A stretch of DNA of 64,000 nucleotides from Beaufortia kweichowensis (taxonomy: Eukaryota > Chordata > Actinopteri > Cypriniformes > Gastromyzontidae): contig CM032816.1 in assembly GCA_019155185.1 (NCBI GenBank), positions 13,601,682 through 13,665,681 of the forward strand, given 5' to 3'. Under the pieces are notes generated by a model. The model was given only the letters and a program-made list of their open reading frames with translations, had not been told where the DNA came from and ran no database searches. The translations under genes and the position numbers were made by a program. Of this stretch, positions 1 to 9,719 are shown one piece after another. The first letter of the stretch is position 1, and every line of letters begins with the position of its first letter.

Positions 1-945
1 TAGGTCGTCAGATATTCGGCAGCTTCGGTATCCTCGACCAAATCAGCCCCTGTTGGTAAGGGGCAAGGGCTGCTGGCCGTCGGATGCCTCGGCCCATGAT
101 GTCAAGGGCCAAAAATTTGGTTTGGAGTCTGACCATTTCATTTTATGGATATGAAATTTCAACAATCAACAATTGTATAAGATTTACTTTATGTTTCTGA
201 ATTCCTTGATCAATCAAGGTCTGCCTTTTTTAGTAGTCTAAACAGGTGTTTTGTAGCTTATGCAGTCCGATCCGATTGTGATGACATCAAAGTATCGCGA
301 CAAGTAGTCTGCTTTCAAACCCTTCTCACGGTACTTTGATGTAGATTAATATGTCAGTCAATCTGCGCTGCTGTTCATAGAAGTCGAGCTTATTTCATTC
401 TTTAGCGTATCTTTACTTTTTCTTGTCTACGGGTGTTGACCGACACTTCTCCACACTTTTCCCTCACAGGCTGCATGAGTGAAGTGGAGTAGATTGTCAT
501 GCCCACCAAAAGCATTCAGTTATGACTCAGTTAAATGTCATCTGATGTTTTTCATTTATCGCTCACTCCACACATCCTGTGTCTGATTTTACAGGAGATC
601 GTATCATCGTATCATCAACAGGTAGATGCAGTACAATCCACATTACGACCAGTCGTTCATGTAGTATATTCATAGTTTCTTACTATTTCCAACTATTGCA
701 CCACATTCGCTATCGTTGAGTCAATAAAAATGTCCATACTGTAATAAGCAGTTCCTGTGAATAATAACTGTAATAATTAATAAACAGCGCACTACGGGAC
801 ACATAAAGGGACAAACTGCTGGTGCTTTTTGAACTGCATTTTGATGTATTTCGGGCACGTCTGACTTTTTTTTTAGTTTAACTTCAGTAATACTTAAATA
901 TTACATTGATACCTCGCATTGAAACTTTGTATATTCTCCTCCCCC
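1..945. other. Unassigned sequence
   Basis: No convincing coding region, tRNA or repeat family was recognised here. Both strands have frequent stops. The sequence is moderately AT-rich and has no long simple repeats. It is probably intergenic or decayed repeat, but I cannot assign it. Confidence 0.4.
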
Positions 946-1378
946 GCCTTAGGGTTAAACTTAAGCTTGCACCCCTTGGAGAATCTGTCGACTACCACCA
1001 GGATACAGGTATGGTTGTCTGACTCGGGGAGGTCTGTCATGAAGTCCACTGCTATATGCGACGCGGGGCTTGGGCACAGACTGAGCAACCTTGAATGAAC
1101 GGGGAGATATCTTTGGACATACCTGGCCACCAGTAACGGGGGGAAATCAGCGAGAGAGTTCGCTGCTTGCCTGGATGCCCTGATCCCGGAACAGAGTGTG
1201 CTGAGTCCATCAGGAACACTTGCAGATCCTCGGGCACGAAGAGTCTCCCTTCTAGACCTCCCGGTGGAGCAGAATGAGCACGTTGGCTGTGTAGTGTCTG
1301 TTCAACCAAGACCCATTCAATTGGGGAGACAACGATGGCTGGAGGAAGGATAGCTTCGGGTGGGCCATTTTCGAGAAT
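946..1378 (-). mobile_element. Ty3/gypsy integrase fragment
   Basis: Reading the minus strand gives pieces of a retrotransposon integrase. The zinc-binding region carries RYWWPGMSKDISPFIQGC followed by SVCAQ, and the start of the catalytic core reads HIAVDFMTDLPESDNHTC then VVVDRFSKGCK. The upstream linker matching the copy at 15.4-15.6 kb is also present around 1310-1375. The pieces lie in different frames, so the copy is frameshifted and dead. It resembles, but is not identical to, the gypsy copy at 15.06-17.6 kb. No LTR was seen next to it. Confidence 0.8.
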
Positions 1379-1565
1379 GAAATTGAAAAAAAAAACAATG
1401 ACATGCCAGAAGCAACATCTGTACTACTTTAAGGTTTGGTACCTGAAACACGACACAGTGCATCTGGTACTGGTTTCTGAGGCCTAATGAGCCTGCCCAT
1501 GCAGCAGGACAGATTGCAGCTAGAGTCTATGTGGTGGCTACAACCTAAAGAAAATCACTTTGTCT

Positions 1566-1636
1566 TCCCATACCGGAAGTCGAACCCGGGCCGCCTGGGT
1601 GAAAAGCAGGAATCCTAACCGCTAGACCATATGGGA
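1566..1636 (-). tRNA. tRNA-Glu (anticodon UUC), possibly degenerate
   Basis: The minus strand starts TCCCATATGGTCTAGCGG and ends CCGGTATGGGA, giving a perfect 7-bp acceptor stem. The A box and B box (GGTTCGAC) are intact. The anticodon loop reads CTTTTCAC, giving UUC. The anticodon stem CCTGC/CCAGG has one mismatch at its inner pair, and the T stem has one G-U pair. These weaken the case for a functional gene, but the overall match to vertebrate tRNA-Glu is very strong. Confidence 0.8.
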
Positions 1637-1804
1637 CAGTGTGACAGCTTAGCTCCAGGAAGAGGGAGTATGCACGTTCCCAATGGCAATGTGGAAGAGA
1701 ACAAAGTTGTACAAGAACGCTTACAGCCGAAAAGCACCATGATAACACCGAGCAGCGGCATTTTAACAGAGCCTGGCTCTGAGCATGGCTTCTGGAGCAT
1801 CAGA

Positions 1805-1875
1805 GGCCTCGTGGCACAACGGCCGGCGTTTGACTCCAGTACAGAAGGTTGCGTGTTCAAATCACGTCGGGGTCA
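1805..1875 (+). tRNA. tRNA-Trp-like (anticodon CCA), probably a pseudogene
   Basis: The plus strand begins GGCCTCGTGGCACAACGG and ends GTTCAAATCACGTCGGGGTC plus A, which matches vertebrate tRNA-Trp. The anticodon loop contains CTCCAGT, so the anticodon is CCA. The anticodon stem TTTGA/ACAGA has an A-A mismatch and a G-U pair, and the D loop differs from the usual sequence. The acceptor pairing is nearly complete. It is likely a decayed copy from a dispersed tRNA cluster. Confidence 0.65.
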
Positions 1876-2284
1876 TTGCTTGTTTTTATGCGAACGGTGT
1901 GGGTAAGATGACTCTTTTCCTCTTACGCAGTCAAAGACCCCGCCCCGCGAGCTATACCTGCAGAGTCAAACCTCTGAAGATGTGCGTAACGCGGCTCTCT
2001 CATTCAGATGCAGATTGCTTTATTGGCATGGTAAAAGGAATCTTTACATTGTCAAACCACTGGAAACATTATAGAAAGAATTTTTCATAAAACTTTACAA
2101 CTTGACAACATATATACACACATCATTGTAGTGTAAAAATAAAGAATGAGATCAAAACGATTTAAAGAGTACATTACCTGGAAGGCAGATGAAAAAGCTG
2201 TGGTGATACAAATCTATTTATTAAGAACTATTCATAAGCACGTTTGTAGTGTTCATTCCCACAACGAATTTTAACACAACTCAT

Positions 2285-2356
2285 TTCATTGGCCTGGAAT
2301 CTAACCCGGGTCAACTGCTTGGAAGGCAGCTACGCTCACCATTATACCACCAACGC
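2285..2356 (-). tRNA. tRNA-Gly-like (anticodon UCC), probably a pseudogene
   Basis: The minus strand begins GCGTTGGTGGTATAATGG and contains the anticodon arm CTGCCTTCCAAGCAG, with anticodon UCC. The 3' acceptor side has changed (CCAATGAA instead of pairing fully with GCGTTGG). The T loop reads TTAGATT where the invariant form is TTCGATT, and the T stem has a mismatch. These changes argue for a non-functional copy. Confidence 0.6.
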
Positions 2357-2468
2357 AACCGGTTAGGTTCTGGCCAAAAGCACACCGTTGTTTAAGCGCT
2401 CCATTAAATCGATAACCATTCCGTTACTTTTCCGGACATTCTTTCAATTTCCCAGGGCCCAACAGGAA

Positions 2469-2661
2469 TTACTCGTTAGTATAGTGGACAGTATCTCCGC
2501 CTGTCACGCGGGGGCCAGTTGTGAATAGTTGGAATGCAGTGACAGCCAATCAAATTGAAGCTTTTCTGCCTCTGTCCCAGGTGCTGGAGTGATGTCACAA
2601 CCAGTCATATTTTTACACTTATTTTTTATGTTTCTCTTGGACCAGGGTTCGAATCCCACTC
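2469..2661 (+). pseudogene. Split tRNA-Asp-like relic
   Basis: Positions 2469-2516 closely match the 5' two thirds of tRNA-Asp: A box GTTAGTATAGTGG and anticodon stem-loop CCGCCTGTCACGCGG, with anticodon GUC. The 3' part then breaks off. About 125 bp further on, 2640-2661 reads GACCAGGGTTCGAATCCC, a B-box and T-arm-like sequence. The two halves do not form a good acceptor stem. Either the tRNA was interrupted by an insertion and decayed, or two tRNA fragments lie near each other by chance. Confidence 0.5.
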
Positions 2662-3195
2662 AATGCAACGTTTTAAAACATTTTTATGTATTATAAGCAC
2701 CAAGACAAATACTTTACATAATATTTTGTAAAATTAACAATAGATGAGTGTTGAATTGCAAATTAAAACTCTTTAATCAGTATTGAACATTAAGTGTGTT
2801 GTGTTAATGGATAATATTGATATGCATATAGAGTTATTATTTTTAAAATGTGCATAAACAATAAATATATTAAACATTATTAGCATTATAAACATATTAA
2901 ACACAAAATTGTATTTCACAGTCGAATTAAATTAAATCATGTTAAATATGTTCTTATTTATAACTTTTATTGATTTTTAGGACTACTTTGTTCTATTGTA
3001 ACTGTTTTTTAACTATTAAGTTACATGTTTCCAGTTTAATGTTGCATAAGATAAATCATGTAAACAGATAAACTGTACCAACAACACAATTAGTGTATCT
3101 CAGTTCTTTTTTTTATTTTTTAAACACTTTAAAGGAAAACAAACAAAAGATCTTAATATTTGCCACTTCCTTTTTTCTGCAACCCATCTTTCTCT
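2662..3195. other. AT-rich unassigned spacer
   Basis: The sequence is strongly AT-rich with many TTTAAA and TATTAA runs. I see no reading frame, tRNA or recognisable repeat. It separates the tRNA relics from the transposase-derived gene. Confidence 0.4.
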
Positions 3196-3516
3196 TTCCA
3201 TATCATAAAAAAGACTTCTGAAACTCTTTCCGGGTCATCTCTTTTTCCATTCCCTGCTCTCTGTAAAAAGAAAAGACCTTAGCAGAACAATAAATATATT
3301 TCCCAGCAACTCCAGGAAAGCCTGTGTGTATATGTGGACTGTTTGGACCCTGCTTCAGTTCCATTTTACAAAATCTACACAGGTGACCTACGTGCTGGGA
3401 TTCGGGCCTTTTCCGTTTCTGCTGTCCTTTCTGTTCCACGCCTTGTTTTGTGGCCTCAAGTTCTCTTTGAAAGAACTCAGTTTCCATAAATTCAGGAAAC
3501 GGCATTCTGGGGTTTG

Positions 3517-4214
3517 TTAGTCCTTCAGCACCATAGGCTTAAAAAACCTTTGTGGAACAGTAGAAGTACCATACCGGGCCTTGCTGTTAAAAAAATGGAT
3601 TGAAGATCCATCGCTCTCATAGCAAGACTTTGGCTGTTCACAAGCAAGACAAGACTTTGTCTGCTTTTTCTTTTGCTCTGGCTGTTGTTGTTGTTGTTGT
3701 TCCTGCTGCTGGTGCTTCTCCATAATACCCTCAACAATCCTTTCAATGGCTTTATGAGTGAGTGGTGTGGTCATAGTAGGTACTGGTGGGTGTGAAATGG
3801 CTGGGGTAATTTTTACCACTGGCACACTGGTCGTCTCACTCCCCTCGGTAAGGGAGTGCCAGAGCTGCTGTCTCTGATGAAGTTTCTCAGGAGTTGTATT
3901 TAATAAAGAACTGGTGTTCAGTAGTTTGGCCAAGTGCTTAACATACTGCGATATGTGCAGTTTCGTGGTTGGATGAAACATGCTGTTAGGATCAGAACAG
4001 GAGTTATGGACCAGTGCTGCATACTCCTGATCCACAAGCTTAAGCATGTCCTTCTTCCCATGATGTTTGTTAATCAAGTCGTCAATGGCCTCCTTCATTG
4101 GGGATGTCCAGCGTTTGTGGTCTAGCACAAACACCCTTCCGCCAGTCTTCACAGGTCCTGTACGTGTCTTTGCAGGTGATGCCACCATGGGCAGAGGTGG
4201 CGTATGTGTGGCTC
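3517..4214 (-). pseudogene. Exon of the transposase-derived gene, with polyQ tract
   Basis: An acceptor-like CTTGACGTAG at the upstream end opens a reading frame that passes through MVASPAKTRTGPVKTGG. The next domain is basic and helical (RWTSPMKEAIDDLINKHH), then comes a glutamine-rich stretch (QQQEQQQQQQQP) and a CxxC element (CLACEQ). The phase from the upstream mini-exon (ending CCA G) joins in frame. I do not recognise a specific function. Confidence 0.4.
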
Positions 4215-5615
4215 CTACGTCAAGAAAAACAAGAAAAATAAAATAAAATACAAAATGCTGCTACAATATACATTTAGGAAACAAAGCTGTAACTTTTAAA
4301 TATATACCTGGCTCTGACTGAGGCTCCATGTAGACACCATACGATGATGAGGGCAAAGACAGCGAGTGAACAAATTCTACAAAGACGAAAGAACAAGCTG
4401 AGTTTCTATCAAGTATTTAGTTTTATGAATACAAAAAGGCATTATACACATTATGCTGTTCATCTGTCAAATATTTACCTGGTTCTGACTGGAGAGACAT
4501 CAGCACCATGGTATGCGGACAGCAAAGGCACAGGCAAGGTGGTAATAGATCCTACAAAAAACAGCATCACGGGTGTTATTTTAAAGACAGCGAGGGCATG
4601 ATAACTACATGTCGTATTTTTCATACCTAAAATGTTTAACTTTTTCTGGCTGGGGTATTGATGTCACATCAAAATCACCAGAAGGGTATCCAGCCTGAGC
4701 AGAGGGTAGGCTACTTTGCACAGCTGGATCCAAAGACCGAGTTGTCTTGCTTTTGTGCTTGTCCCAGTCAAGTACAACAGGGCGACATCCAGGTTCAACA
4801 TATTCCAGCCTAAACCTCTCTCCAGAATCCTTGTTGCTCATATGAAGGGCAGGATACTTCCTGCCCTTCCCTTCTTTATAACACCTTCTCGGACACAGTA
4901 TTAAGATCAGCAATTAGAGATGGATCAAACACACCTGGAAGCCGAACATCTGGTAGTTTTAGGTCCACCAAACGCAGAAAGTTCCAGCGTGCCACTCCGA
5001 TCATCCCCTGGGCATGAAACAGCTCTGAGGAAACCCGTGTACCAGTGACCCAATGAGCCTGATGAAAATGGAAGCCCTCTTGCTGTGATGTTCCCCTTAT
5101 TGGGATCCATATGTCAACTTTGGCCCCATCACCCTGAACATGATTAAGCTGAAGTGTTCCGCCATGCCTATACAGGATCTCACCTGCCACCTCAGGATCA
5201 CTCAGACAGCCTCTCAATATGTGAACCCGCTGAATGTGCCATGCCTTCAGCATAGAAGGTTTGAAGAGGGATACACCATTTGGATCGGTTGCCAAATAAA
5301 AGTGCTGCATAACCTTCTCAACCCTTTTCAGCAGTTCTTCAGGCTGTGGAATCTTTGTTCTGCAGTGTTCCCAAGTATGCTGTTTGGTGGGGTTGGCTGG
5401 CTGAATCCCACAAAACTGATATGCATTCTTGAGCTTTTGCAGGTCTTCCTGATCTACCACACAGAAAGCAGCAGACAAGAACTGGGTGAAGGAGCTGTAT
5501 AGTGCGTGATGCTCAGAAAAACACTCACGGTGAAAGTGCCTCATGCAATGAAACAGGTCCAGCTTGATGGTAATGTGCTGATTAAACTGAGACCTCGATG
5601 CACACGCATTTTGCA

Positions 5616-5642
5616 ACCGGGATTCGATTCCCCGACGGGGAG
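5616..5642 (+). repeat. tRNA-Asp 3'-end fragment embedded in an ORF
   Basis: The 27 bases reading ACCGGGATTCGATTCCCC then GACGGGGAG match the T arm and 3' acceptor strand of vertebrate tRNA-Asp(GUC) with one difference. They lie antisense inside the 286-codon transposase-like block, where they are read as PPRRGIESR. No 5' half of a tRNA is present. The match is too long to be chance, so this is a captured tRNA fragment. It could also sit inside a short unrecognised intron, since GTAAAG follows GATG on the minus strand just upstream. Confidence 0.6.
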
Positions 5643-5739
5643 GTTTGCTTTCTTTACCATCACGGCAGGCAATTAACATGCAGCAGTCATGGCTAGTGCT
5701 TTCGTGCAGCTCAAGCTTACATTGACCGTCTCCCACAAA

Positions 5740-6699
5740 TAGCAGTTGTATGTCATATCACTTTCTTTTCTTTGTCAAAGTTCAAAACACTGTTCAAAGT
5801 TCAAAACAGTGCTTCATGTACTTTCAAGACCTTTATCAATCTTCTATTTCAAGCGAAGCGTCATTACGTCACAACTGTTTCGAAACATTAAAAGAAAAGC
5901 TTGGCGCTTGAAATGGCAGATCAAGCATGCAGGGGCACCTTAACGGAGTTTGTTGCTGTGACTTACTGTAGACAATGACGTTTCTGGTATATCGGTTCAT
6001 TTGGGGAAATGATATGGAACTGTATTGCGCTTGACTGACCTGGAACTGTTTCACATCAGGGCGTTTATCCTGATGAAAGAATTGCACACCTTAAAATGTT
6101 TGTCTATCAATAAGAATGAAGCGTTCAATATACCGTGGTATAAACGCAGTGGCATGCGTGTATTTATAGGCAATATTATAGCCATATCTTGACACCTTAG
6201 ACCTCACTAATCTTCAAACATGTCTGTAACGTCATGATGAGTATGCTTTGTATTCTTCATAACATGGTGAATGACAAGAATTAGCTGTTCTTTCTATTAC
6301 CAGTCATCACAAAATTATGCAAATCTCATCATTTATTCACTGCTCATTTAATGTGACGGCTTGTGTAATGTTGGGAAAACAACAAAGAACGTTCATCAAC
6401 GGCACGAAACATATTGTCAACATCAAGAATTTGCACCTGATTCGTGCTCAAAAAGGAACATCGAGACTCATCATCGTGGGTTGGGAGACAAGTGCTTAAG
6501 AGAACGAACTTCCAAATTAAAAACTATAGAAATGATCCTTAAAAGTACAGTCTTGACGTAATTCACGACACACAAGCAGAAAGCTGTTCTGAAGAACTTC
6601 TCCACAACAACAGTTTAGCATAGTTACCTGACACGTTAAACTGTCACGATCAGTTTTTATCCTGCAAACCTTATAAATCTTTCCTGTCTATTCAATTGA
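5740..6699. other. Unassigned spacer
   Basis: Only short open frames without recognisable motifs were seen. A small direct repeat (GTTCAAAACA) occurs at about 5780-5810. Nothing else can be supported. Confidence 0.35.
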
Positions 6700-6719
6700 A
6701 TTAATTTGTCTCCTAATAT

Positions 6720-6772
6720 TTGTAAGTCGCTTTGGATAAAAGTGTCAGCTAAATGCCTAAATGTAAATGAAC
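6720..6772 (+). repeat. Fish SINE/LINE 3' tail
   Basis: The stretch TGTAAGTCGCTTTGGATAAA followed by AGTGTCAGCTAAATG is the widespread 3' tail shared by several fish SINEs and their partner LINEs. It ends in the usual AATGTAAATG repeats. The body upstream is too diverged to call. Another copy lies near 41.63 kb and a reversed one near 51.76 kb. Confidence 0.7.
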
Positions 6773-6966
6773 GTGAGAACATTACCCTACGAAAGAAAAT
6801 GTTTTGAGAGTGAGGCGATTGGATGAGGGCTGAGTGAGGCTGCTCCCGAATCTCAGCTAACTAGTTAACTCCCTGTATTTACCTTGCATTGTTAGGTAAT
6901 TGTATTTTGTTGTAATTGTAATTGTATTGCATTGTTAGTTTGTAGTGCTGCATAATATTTCAGGAA

Positions 6967-6997
<31 letters not shown>

Positions 6998-7231
6998 TGC
7001 CACCATAATAACATAAAATATCATAAAAGACTGTCATTACTTGTCACAAAAACTGTGAACATGGATAAGGTCATAGTTCATAGCACCATGACATGATAGG
7101 TGAGTGGTTGTGAAAGTGTATGTTTTAACATTGCATGCAATTGCCACGCTGCACATTAATGTTAATTGTAATATTGACCTTATATGCAAATTTTTCTGAG
7201 GTGAAGTAATCCTGAGTCTTTTTTTTCACAG

Positions 7232-7332
7232 AATCATGTCAAATGCCCTAATGGCAAAGTTCAATATAAGGGGTGGTGGCAACCTTGAAAAGAAGCCATT
7301 CAAGGCGACACCTTTATACTTTGTAATTCAAG
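7232..7332 (+). CDS. Exon of a DUF4806-like domain (partial gene)
   Basis: A good acceptor (TTTTTTTTCACAG) and donor (CAAG|GTAATT) bound 101 bases. The open phase reads NALMAKFNIRGGGNLEKK then PFKATPLYFVIQ. This fits the remembered pattern of the DUF4806 C-terminal domain found in many fish and insect multicopy genes (an FN-RG core followed by a basic stretch and a hydrophobic LY-VI helix). It joins in phase (split codon G|AT) with the exon at 7614. No upstream exons were identified. The identification needs a profile search. Confidence 0.45.
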
Positions 7333-7613
7333 GTAATTTTAGCCTTATGACATTATGACCCTTTTTCTATTCAGGGGAAATTCTCTAAAAGACCTCCTGT
7401 TTTTATCAGAAATGTCCTATTCACTTTAGCACAGTTACACACTCAGTTGAAGTGTCTTTCTCGAGGGCTCCACAGTGGTTTTGAAGAGGGATGGGATAAA
7501 TAGTTTTTTTTCTTTCTTTCTTTTTTATCTTCATTTGAAAGACACTTTCAAATGAAGTACATGTCATTTACCTCAAATATGAATGTTTCTTACATCATAT
7601 TCTCTTCCCTCAG

Positions 7614-8953
7614 ATGCTGTGAAGAGGCGGAGCCCAAATGCTACTGACAGGAGAAGGTTCTGGCTGCAGACTTGCACATGCACTCTCAGACATGCACTCT
7701 CAGACATGCACTCTCACACATGCACTCTCAGACATGCACTCTCACACATGCACTCTCAGACATGCACTCTCAGACATGCACTCTCAGACATGCACTCTCA
7801 GACATGCACTCTCAGACACCTGCACTCTCACACATGCACTCTCAGACATGCACTCTCAGACATGCACTCTCAGACACATGCACTCTCAGACATGCACTCT
7901 CAGACATGCACTCTCAGACATGCACTCTCAGACATGCACTCTCAGACATGCACTCTCAGACACATGCACTCTCAGACACATGCACTCTCAGACACATGCA
8001 CTCTCAGACATGCACTCTCAGACACATGCACTCTCACACATGCACTCTCAGACATGCACTCTCAGACATGCACTCTCAGACATGCACTCTCAGACATGCA
8101 CTCTCAGACATGCACTCTCACACATGCACTCTCACACATGCACTCTCACACATGCACTCTCAGACATGCACTCTCAGACATGCACTCTCAGACATGCACT
8201 CTCAGACATGCACTCTCAGACACCTGCACTCTCACACATGCACTCTCAGACATGCACTCTCAGACATGCACTCTCAGACATGCACTCTCAGACACATGCA
8301 CTCTCAGACACATGCACTCTCAGACATGCACTCTCAGACACATGCACTCTCAGACATGCACTCTCAGACATGCACTCTCAGACATGCACTCTCAGACATG
8401 CACTCTCAGACATGCACTCTCACACATGCACTCTCACACATGCACTCTCACACATGCACTCTCACACATGCACTCTCAGACATGCACTCTCAGACATGCA
8501 CTCTCACACATGCACTCTCAGACATGCACTCTCAGACATGCACTCTCAGACATGCACTCTCAGACACCTGCACTCTCAGACATGCACTCTCAGACATGCA
8601 CTCTCACACATGCACTCTCAGACATGCACTCTCAGACACATGCACTCTCAGACATGCACTCTCACACATGCACTCTCAGACATGCACTCTCACACATGCA
8701 CTCTCACACATGCACTCTCAGACATGCACTCTCAGACATGCACTCTCAGACATGCACTCTCAGACATGCACTCTCAGACATGCACTCTCACACATGCACT
8801 CTCAGACATGCACTCTCAGACATGCACTCTCAGACATGCACTCTCACACATGCACTCTCAGACATGCACTCTCACACATGCACTCTCACACATGCACTCT
8901 CAGCCACCTGCACTTCCTCTGCAAGTGACGTCACTTGCAATCGACACAAATAA
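7614..8953 (+). CDS. Exon of DUF4806-like domain running into a minisatellite
   Basis: After an acceptor CTCTTCCCTCAG the frame reads DAVKRRSPNATDRRRFWL, which fits the continuation of a DUF4806-like domain. At about 7670 the reading enters a 14-bp tandem repeat. It stays open to a stop at 8951-8953, because three 14-bp units equal 14 codons and contain no stop in any plus frame. The repeat part is probably not real protein: the domain was most likely truncated by repeat expansion or the exon ends near 7670. If translated, it would give a His/Cys/Ser/Thr-rich repeat with units like HALSDMHSQTCTLR. Confidence 0.3.
7672..8912 (+). repeat. 14-bp minisatellite, about 85 units
   Basis: The unit is CATGCACTCTCAGA, with common variants in which AGAC becomes ACAC and occasional 16-bp units with an extra CA. 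Rare CACCTGCACTCTCA variants recur at about 7816, 8220 and 8572, and the units following the first two are in the same order. This points to higher-order duplication of several hundred bases. All three plus-strand frames are open across it, which is a property of the unit. Confidence 0.95.
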
Positions 8954-9305
8954 CCCGGAAATAACAGTCTCCAGTCGTTCGTTCGCGTTGCTAATAAAGA
9001 CGCTGTAATGATGCTGTTAAACGGTTTAAAATACATTAGTATAACGAGACAGAAACTTTATCCCGAAAGTGATTTTTTGTGGCTTGTTTATCGTAGGATT
9101 ATAATGTTGTACTTTAGCGTTCAGGTAGGCTACAACTATTTAACATTTATACCAGCAAAGCTAATCATTATCAAATATATAAGAGAACTTATCAAATCTA
9201 AATAGCAACACAAAATTATAGATAAAAAATGAGGCTGAAAAAGGCTGATGCAAATTTTAATTTTTATTGTAAGCATGTTACAAGTAAACAGACGACTACC
9301 AACTA
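8913..9305. other. Unassigned spacer
   Basis: The sequence becomes AT-rich again after the minisatellite. A short open frame at 9008-9205 has no recognisable motif. Nothing else can be supported. Confidence 0.35.
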
Positions 9306-9716
9306 TTAACAAGTTTTTATTATTGGATATACTGACAAAAGTTTTATGAAATAGTACAATATAAAAATAAGTACAAGTTTAGAACACTTCCATAACAAAT
9401 AAAAACAGAAGAAATAATGCAAAGAAGCACATTGTGTATTTTCTTCTGTTTCAGTTCGACAGAATACTTTCAGATTCATGACATCAACTACATGTTCAAG
9501 GAACAAGTTCATGTCCTTCATCTCAGTAAAGACAAAGCTGAAAGGTTCCAGAGTAACAATTCTGTCCTCCTTCTGTAATTTGTCCATGGCATCATCATCA
9601 ACATCTTCATCCTCCATACAGAGAACGTTGGGCAGCTGAACAGAACCAAGCAGCACATTTGACTGTTCCAAACACCACTTGCTGGCTTCCTTTAAATCTC
9701 CCATCAACTGATTCTG
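9306..9716 (-). pseudogene. Possible SMC5-hinge-like exon fragment
   Basis: An acceptor-like TGTGTTATTTTACAG precedes a minus-strand frame containing DLKEASKWCLEQSNVLLG and SFVFTEMKDMNLFLEHVV. The spacing FVF...DM..FL..V.D...L.V recalls the hinge of SMC5, a subunit of the SMC5/6 DNA-repair complex, but this is from memory and weak. The frame then runs into low-complexity hydrophobic sequence and stops, so the exon's 3' end is unclear. The candidate upstream exon at 10126-10196 does not join in frame. It could be a fragment of an unrelated transposon gene. Confidence 0.3.
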
Positions 9717-9719
9717 TAA

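Larger units (their letters stand above)
3203..5736 (-). pseudogene. Transposase-derived multi-exon gene, broken
   Basis: The minus strand carries a chain of collinear coding blocks. The first (5736-4876, 286 codons) includes IKLDLFHCMRHFHREC and a later EGFHFHQAHWVTGTRVS segment. This looks like the DDE-type core and downstream domain of a multicopy fish family of KDZ/DUF6729-like proteins; that family name is from memory and uncertain. A frameshift near 4885 leads into 4913-4605. Short exon-like pieces (about 4480-4554 and 4307-4382, each ending in QSEP before a GT) precede a 223-codon block at 4188-3517 with a polyglutamine run. The last block (3505-3203) has a CxxC motif (CRFC) and a cysteine/histidine-rich tail. 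It may be a dead transposon or a decayed host paralogue. Confidence 0.5.

Noticed and set aside
7672..8912. CRISPR-like array
   Set aside because: There are repeats without unique spacers in a vertebrate genome, so this is a minisatellite.
7583..9008. Three overlapping 400-plus-codon open frames on the plus strand
   Set aside because: They are produced by the 14-bp repeat, which has no stop in any plus frame. Only the first few codons of one frame look like a real exon.
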